Assembly: GCA_002335425.1 (NCBI GenBank)
Contig: DDCB01000038.1
Location: 1-64,000 of the forward strand
Direction of reading: 5' to 3'
Length of the DNA stretch: 64,000 nucleotides
DNA from: Chthonomonas sp. UBA2017
Lineage (GTDB): Bacteria; Armatimonadota; Fimbriimonadia; Fimbriimonadales; Fimbriimonadaceae
Part shown: positions 59,995 through 64,000 of the stretch, piece after piece
How positions within the stretch are numbered: position 1 is the stretch's first letter
How the letters are laid out: each line of letters begins with the position of its first letter
Made by a program: the position numbers and the translations under genes
The notes under the pieces: model-generated
What the model was told of the DNA's origin: nothing
The model's input: only the letters and a program-made list of their open reading frames with translations
The model's database searches: none

Positions 59995-61919
59995 TTGCCT
60001 TCTGACTGCAGGGCTCGAAGGTCTTCGAGCTTTCGGGCCGAGGACTCCCACTCCTCCAACTGGTCCTGAAGCTGCTGCTGAAGGACGGCATAACGGGTGC
60101 TCAGGGCTAAGAGGTCCGATCCGTCTTCGGGCGAGGCCATGATCTTGCCGAGGTCGTCGAGCTGTTGCTCGGTGGAGTGAATTTCGCCCTCGATCTGAGC
60201 GACCGCCTTTTCCTGCCGGGTGATCTCTTTGCTCAACTCGCGCGGCGAAAGCTGAGGTCGATTTTCGGCAGGCATTCCCGCTGCCCCCCCTGCTTTGGCG
60301 GCCCCCGAGCCCGCGTTCGGAGCGGCGAGGCGACGATCTCGACTGGCGCGGTATTCGGGATAGGAGCCGGCAAAAATCTGGGAGCCTTCGACCCGGAGGT
60401 CGAGAGTGTGACCGGTGACTTCGCCCAACAACCACCGGTCGTGGCTGATGAGGAGGAGCGTGCCGCCGAACTCCCGCAGGACTTCGGCAAGAGCCTCGCG
60501 CGAAGGCATGTCTAAGTGGTTCGTCGGCTCGTCGAGCAGCAAGACGTTTGGGTTCTCGGCGGTCAAGAGGGCGAGCGACAGCTTATTGCGCTCGCCGCCA
60601 CTCAGGGTCCGGATCGGGCGGAAGACATCGTCGCCGGTGATGAGAAATCGCCCTAAGAGGTTTCGGGCGGTGGCCACATCCACGCCGAGTCGGTCGAGCA
60701 CCTGCTCCAGTGGGGTGAGTTCGAGGTTGAGGTCTTCGGCATCTTGGCGAAAGACCCCGACCTGGACATTGGCACCGAGTCGAATTCGCCCACTCACCGG
60801 CGGCAGTTGGCCCAAGATGACTTTCAACAGTGTCGATTTGCCCGCCCCATTGGGTCCAACAACGCCCCACTTTTCACCCCACCGGACGACCCAGTTCAGG
60901 TCTTGAAACAGCTTCTGCGCTCCAAAAGCCATGGAGAGGCCCTGAGTTTCGAGGACCAGGTCTCCCGCCCGATGGACTTTGCCAAAGCCGGCCGCCATCG
61001 ACTTGGCTTGATTCGGAGCCTGGACTGCGCTTGCTTGGAGCTTCTCCATCTGTTTGAGCCGACCGCGCGCCTGCGCGGTCCGCTGGCTATTCATGAACCG
61101 CCGCACATATTCATCGAGCTTGGCGATCTGGTCTTGTTGAGCCCGGGCCACGGCGGCTTGACGCTCCTCATCAGCCTGACGGAGCACCAGATATTGCGAG
61201 TAGGTGCCCGGGTAGGACTTGACTTGGCCATCCCGCATCTCGACCACCCGCTGGGCGACGTTCTCCAAGAAAATACGGTCGTGCGAGACGAGCAAGACCG
61301 CCCCGGAATAGCCTCGGAGCCAGCTTTCGAGCCACTCGGTGGCTTCGAGGTCAAGGTGGTTCGTCGGTTCGTCCAGGATCAGCAGGTCGGGTTCTTCGAG
61401 CAAGAGCCGAGCGAAGGTCAGACGCGTCCGCTCGCCTCCGCTGAGCGCTCGGACCGGCTTCTCCCACTCAGCGGGCTCAAATCCCATCCGCTGGAGGACG
61501 GTCTCGACGCTTCGTTCTAAGCTGTATCCCCCCTGATCGGCGAAGTGACTTTGGAGCCGGGCAAATTCGTCCAGGTCGTCGTCCGTCGGGTGATCGAGGA
61601 GCTTCTGTTCGAGTTCATCCAGCCTGGACTTCAGGTGCAACAAGTCCTCATGGGCGGCTTGGGCCGAATCGAGAACCGAGTGATCGGGGTTGAGTTGTGA
61701 ATGCTGGCTAAGATATCCGACTCGAACCCCTCGACCCCATTGGAGACTTCCTCCATCCGGCTCCAGTTCGCCGGTGAGGATCTTGATGAGTGTCGATTTT
61801 CCGACGCCGTTGCGCCCCACCAGCGCTACTTTTTCTCGGGAGTCAAGGCGCAAGCTGACGCCGTCGAGGACAATGTCGGCCCCGAACAGCTTTCGAATGT
61901 GGTGAACCTGGACAACCAT
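59991..61919 (-). CDS. ABC-F family ATPase
   Basis: A 642-residue soluble protein with two ABC ATPase domains: Walker A GRNGVGKSTLIK and GPNGAGKSTLLK, signatures LSGGERTRLTFA and LSGGERNKLSLA, and Walker B LLILDEPTNHLDLE and LLLDEPTNHLDMP. A linker of about 80 residues separates them and a C-terminal coiled coil (about 560-640) ends the protein. ABC-F proteins bind the ribosome E site and act in translation factor roles or antibiotic resistance; subfamily (Uup, EttA or other) is not decided by eye. Confidence 0.9.
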   Translation of the reverse strand: MVVQVHHIRKLFGADIVLDGVSLRLDSREKVALVGRNGVGKSTLIKILTGELEPDGGSLQWGRGVRVGYLSQHSQLNPDHSVLDSAQAAHEDLLHLKSRLDELEQKLLDHPTDDDLDEFARLQSHFADQGGYSLERSVETVLQRMGFEPAEWEKPVRALSGGERTRLTFARLLLEEPDLLILDEPTNHLDLEATEWLESWLRGYSGAVLLVSHDRIFLENVAQRVVEMRDGQVKSYPGTYSQYLVLRQADEERQAAVARAQQDQIAKLDEYVRRFMNSQRTAQARGRLKQMEKLQASAVQAPNQAKSMAAGFGKVHRAGDLVLETQGLSMAFGAQKLFQDLNWVVRWGEKWGVVGPNGAGKSTLLKVILGQLPPVSGRIRLGANVQVGVFRQDAEDLNLELTPLEQVLDRLGVDVATARNLLGRFLITGDDVFRPIRTLSGGERNKLSLALLTAENPNVLLLDEPTNHLDMPSREALAEVLREFGGTLLLISHDRWLLGEVTGHTLDLRVEGSQIFAGSYPEYRASRDRRLAAPNAGSGAAKAGGAAGMPAENRPQLSPRELSKEITRQEKAVAQIEGEIHSTEQQLDDLGKIMASPEDGSDLLALSTRYAVLQQQLQDQLEEWESSARKLEDLRALQSEGN

Positions 61920-61942
61920 GGGGTGGGGAGTTTATCGCGACA

Positions 61943-62230
61943 CTAGAGAAGGAGTTGGACTTTTCGAATTTCAGGAAATCGACTCATCAGCTCCTTTTCG
62001 ATTCCGAGCCGAAAAGTCACACCCGCGAGCGGGCATCCAGCACAAGCTCCTTGAAATCGGACTTTGACAACGTTTTGATCGGTGACTTCGACGAGAACGA
62101 TCTCGCCGCCATGACTTCGGGCGTAATCTTGGACCTCGGCAAGAGCGGCGATAATGGCTTCAAAGAGCGGCCCGGAGCCACGCGGCGGAGGCGGGGTTCG
62201 GCTCCAGAGTCGCCGAAGAAAGCCGTTCAT
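61943..62230 (-). CDS. NifU C-terminal domain scaffold protein
   Basis: A 95-residue protein from ATG 62230 (an upstream in-frame start at 62263 adds 11 residues). It is a NifU C-terminal or Nfu-type domain: IIAALAEVQDYARSHGGEIV and the Fe-S motif CAGCPLAGVT. Such proteins carry iron-sulfur clusters to apo-proteins. No other Fe-S assembly gene is adjacent. It lies 23 bases after the ABC-F start region, in the same strand order as rpmA and rplU but after a terminator. Confidence 0.88.
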   Translation of the reverse strand: MNGFLRRLWSRTPPPPRGSGPLFEAIIAALAEVQDYARSHGGEIVLVEVTDQNVVKVRFQGACAGCPLAGVTFRLGIEKELMSRFPEIRKVQLLL

Positions 62231-62265
62231 CGCCTGCTGATCCGGCGCGGGCGCAATCCACACGC

Positions 62266-62303
62266 AAAAACTCCCTCAGCTCGGCGGTCCGTGACTGAGG
62301 GAG
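62266..62303 (-). terminator. Intrinsic terminator after rpmA
   Basis: CTCCCTCAG at 62271-62279 pairs with CTGAGGGAG at 62295-62303. On the minus strand the hairpin is followed by TTTTT. It ends the rplU-rpmA message 20 bases after the rpmA stop, so the NifU-C gene needs its own promoter. Confidence 0.8.
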
Positions 62304-62323
62304 TCTGGTGCGACAATGCCGCT

Positions 62324-62584
62324 TTAGTGGGCTTCGTGGGGATAGACGCTGACTCGTCTCTTCCCTTCGGGACCTTCGAATTTGACTTGTCCATCGACCA
62401 AGGCGAACAGCGTATGATCGCGGCCCATCCCGATGTTCACCCCGGGGTGAAACTGGGTGCCGCGTTGTCGGACGATGATATTGCCTGCCCGGACGACTTC
62501 GCCACCATATCGCTTGACGCCTAATCGCTTGGCGTTGGAATCTCGACCGTTTCGCGAGGAGCCTTGACCTTTTTTATGTGCCAT
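62324..62584 (-). CDS. rpmA: 50S ribosomal protein L27
   Basis: An 86-residue protein. It begins directly with MAHKKGQGSSRNGRDSNAKR, so there is no Firmicutes-type cleaved leader, and has the RQRGTQFHPGVNIGMGRDHT block. It follows rplU by three bases, the usual order. A terminator follows. Confidence 0.96.
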   Translation of the reverse strand: MAHKKGQGSSRNGRDSNAKRLGVKRYGGEVVRAGNIIVRQRGTQFHPGVNIGMGRDHTLFALVDGQVKFEGPEGKRRVSVYPHEAH

Positions 62585-62587
62585 GAA

Positions 62588-62905
62588 TTACTTCCCTGCC
62601 ACCACTTCCAGCACGCGCAGGTGGGTTTCCGGTTGTCGGTGGCCCCATCGCTTGCGGATGTTCTTTTTGGCTTTGTAGTTGAATGCGTTGATCTTGGGGC
62701 CTTTGCCTTGGCGCACGATTTCGGCGCGAACCTTGGCCCCTTTGACGAACGGGGAACCGAGCTTGACGCTGCCGTCCTGGTTGACCATGACGACCTCATC
62801 GAGCTCGATCTTCGTGCCGGGTTCGCCGTCGATTTTTTCGACGATCAAGAGCTCGTCGACTTGGGCGCGGTATTGCTTGCCGCCAGTTTTCACAATTGCG
62901 TACAT
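62588..62905 (-). CDS. rplU: 50S ribosomal protein L21
   Basis: A 105-residue protein: MYAIVKTGGKQYRAQVDELL at the N-terminus and YKAKKNIRKRWGHRQPETHL with the signature near the C-terminus. It is the first gene of the rplU-rpmA operon and has a clear promoter and leader hairpin. Confidence 0.96.
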   Translation of the reverse strand: MYAIVKTGGKQYRAQVDELLIVEKIDGEPGTKIELDEVVMVNQDGSVKLGSPFVKGAKVRAEIVRQGKGPKINAFNYKAKKNIRKRWGHRQPETHLRVLEVVAGK

Positions 62906-62927
62906 GGTTGGTCCGTTCCGAAAAGAG

Positions 62928-62953
62928 TGCGGCTCGACAGAGTTCGTGCCGCA
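62928..62953 (-). promoter_or_regulatory. Possible L21 leader hairpin
   Basis: TGCGGC pairs with GCCGCA around a 14-base loop in the 5' leader of the rplU message, about 22 bases before the start codon. Leaders that bind L21 are known in other phyla, but I cannot match this one to a known class. Regulation by L21 is a guess. Confidence 0.3.
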
Positions 62954-62960
62954 AGACGGA

Positions 62961-62990
62961 ATTATGGCACGGCGAGCAGGCCCGAGTCAA
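62961..62990 (-). promoter_or_regulatory. Sigma-70-type promoter of rplU-rpmA
   Basis: On the minus strand TTGACT (62990-62985) and CATAAT (62966-62961) are 18 bases apart, a near-consensus pair, about 56 bases before the rplU start. Confidence 0.65.
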
Positions 62991-62996
62991 GCCACC

Positions 62997-63437
62997 TTAG
63001 GGCTGAGGGCCGCGAAGTCCGTTTAAGATCTCTTGAAGCTGGGCTTTTTCTTGTCCGACCGCTTGATCGATGGCCTGGCGAATCTCTTGCTCGGCCCAGG
63101 CGCGAGCTTGTTGATCGGCTTGCCCAGCGGCGGCGGCCACCCGGGCGGCGGCGAGTCGGCCCATCTGCTGGCCATCGGCCAGTGTTTGCTCGACCCAAGC
63201 TTTCGCTTGGTCGTCGAGCTTGCTTTCGCGTTGGATCTTTTGGATGTACTGATTCGCCTCGCTGTTCCACTGGGCCAAGGTCTTTTGGGCCTTTTGCTGA
63301 AGGTCTTGGCTCGCTTTTTCGACCTGACTTTGGGCTTGATTCAGTTCTTGGCTCACGGTTTCGGGCGAATGACCACACCCTGTGAGGCCCGCGGTCAGAA
63401 GACCGAGTCCGGCGACGATGGCAAAACGGCGATTCAT
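62997..63437 (-). CDS. Helical lipoprotein
   Basis: A 146-residue protein with a lipoprotein signal ending LTAGLTGC (Cys near residue 21). The rest is Gln/Ala/Glu-rich and strongly helical, with heptad-like spacing (ELNQAQSQVEKASQDLQQKA), so a coiled-coil or apolipoprotein-like rod is likely. It may brace the envelope. No family is recognised. It follows the metallo-hydrolase gene by nine bases on the same strand. Confidence 0.72.
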   Translation of the reverse strand: MNRRFAIVAGLGLLTAGLTGCGHSPETVSQELNQAQSQVEKASQDLQQKAQKTLAQWNSEANQYIQKIQRESKLDDQAKAWVEQTLADGQQMGRLAAARVAAAAGQADQQARAWAEQEIRQAIDQAVGQEKAQLQEILNGLRGPQP

Positions 63438-63446
63438 CCTCTTTCT

Positions 63447-64000
63447 TTACGATGGCTCAGGGCTGGGCGTTGAGCCGTCGATTTCGAAGGTCAGTCCGTC
63501 GTAGCCCACATCGATTCCATGGGGTGCGAAAAAGTCGACCAGCTGGTCGTGGTTCAGCCCGCCCGCGGCGGCGTGATGGGTGGTGAAGATGGGAGCGGAT
63601 GCCCGCAAAATCCCGTGTTGCCGCAAACGCCCGACGACCTCAACGGTCTCACGGGCGTCGAGATGGCCGTAATAGGGCGTCTTGTGGATCCCGTCGGTCG
63701 ACTCAATGATGAGCCCATCGACTTTGAAATCTTGGAGGAACTCCCAAGTTCGGTCTTCCCAGACTCCGGTGTCGGTCGCGTAGAGCAAGGTGGTCGGACC
63801 TTCTTGGATCAAGAAGTTGTGGGCATCTTGCTCCAGCATGTGGTGAGCCTTGATCGGAGTGACGGTGTATTGCTGATGGTGGATCGGCTCGAAGCTCTTT
63901 GACAGGACCATTTCGAACGGCCAGTCGGGATAGTCAGCGGCGATCGCGCTCAGGGCGACCTCGTTGCCATAGATCGTGAACGGGGCAAAAGGCTCGTCGA
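63447..64000 (-). CDS. Metallo-beta-lactamase-fold hydrolase, 5' end cut off
   Basis: The frame runs off the right edge of the window, so only about 184 C-terminal residues are visible. HHMLEQDAHNFLIQEG, LYATDTGVWED and IIESTDGIHK, then GHLDARETVEVVGRLRQ and IFTTHHAAAGGLNHDQ fit the PhnP-like branch of the metallo-beta-lactamase fold (phosphodiesterase or RNase Z-like enzymes). The N-terminal HxHxDH motif lies outside the window. The substrate cannot be told. Confidence 0.75.
   Translation of the reverse strand, partial: DEPFAPFTIYGNEVALSAIAADYPDWPFEMVLSKSFEPIHHQQYTVTPIKAHHMLEQDAHNFLIQEGPTTLLYATDTGVWEDRTWEFLQDFKVDGLIIESTDGIHKTPYYGHLDARETVEVVGRLRQHGILRASAPIFTTHHAAAGGLNHDQLVDFFAPHGIDVGYDGLTFEIDGSTPSPEPS

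Noticed and set aside
1..64000. CRISPR arrays or insertion sequences
   Set aside because: No regularly spaced direct repeats and no transposase-like frame were seen.

Overview
The window looks like chromosomal DNA from a moderately GC-rich, Gram-negative-type (diderm) bacterium, most likely an Armatimonadota of the Fimbriimonadia kind. This placement is inferred from gene content and not from a marker search: a CsaB and DUF5693 envelope cluster beside a large outer-membrane barrel, a prepilin with an H-X9-DG C-terminus, fused E1 alpha-beta dehydrogenase subunits, DUF1501/DUF1800 pairs and many exported proteins of no named family. Coding density is high, operons are tight with many ATGA or TAATG overlaps, and there is no insertion sequence, integrase or CRISPR array.

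Layout. 1-5.3 kb: two orphan genes of lower GC, then on the minus strand an ArsR-type metal sensor, a 16-cysteine mini-metallothionein and a frameshifted barrel-like protein; a GH109-like oxidoreductase gene broken by an in-frame TAA; two small plus-strand membrane proteins. 5.3-10.9 kb: the distal spc operon (rpsN-rpsH-rplF-rplR-rpsE-rpmD-rplO-secY-adk-map), cut off from the rest of the usual ribosomal superoperon. 11-17.2 kb: envelope operon with rhomboid protease, DUF5693 membrane protein, CsaB pyruvyl transferase and an 850-residue barrel. 17.2-23.1 kb: a repeat protein whose start overlaps that of a divergent alpha/beta hydrolase, an acetyltransferase, a prepilin and malate dehydrogenase. 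23.1-34 kb: VIT-VWA protein, methyltransferase, a DNRLRE surface protein, DUF1501 and DUF1800, a photolyase with its MarR regulator. 34-38.4 kb: PilZ and HD-GYP c-di-GMP pair, then a stalk-domain envelope protein.

38.5-46.8 kb: a PqaA-like hydrolase, PriA, a LURP-one-like protein, and a five-gene overlapping operon (class-I amidotransferase, free biotinyl carrier, small membrane protein with an FAPNP motif, HTTM/SdpB-type protein, unknown protein) directly downstream of tRNA-Leu(CAG). 46.8-48.5 kb: a small accessory island with a JAMM-like protein, an unknown partner and decayed coding DNA. 48.7-64 kb: fused branched-chain type E1, an SPFH protein, a lipocalin-like unknown, a two-gene amidohydrolase array, a TM2 protein, a GH26 glycosidase, cyclophilin, ABC-F, NifU-C, rpmA-rplU, a lipoprotein and a metallo-hydrolase running off the right edge.

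The candidates for something not yet described are the ArsR/metallothionein operon near 2.1-2.65 kb and the HTTM operon at 42.8-46.7 kb. Three loci (about 2.0, 3.2 and 47.0 kb) carry stops or frame changes inside otherwise coherent coding sequence, so real decay has to be separated from base-call error.
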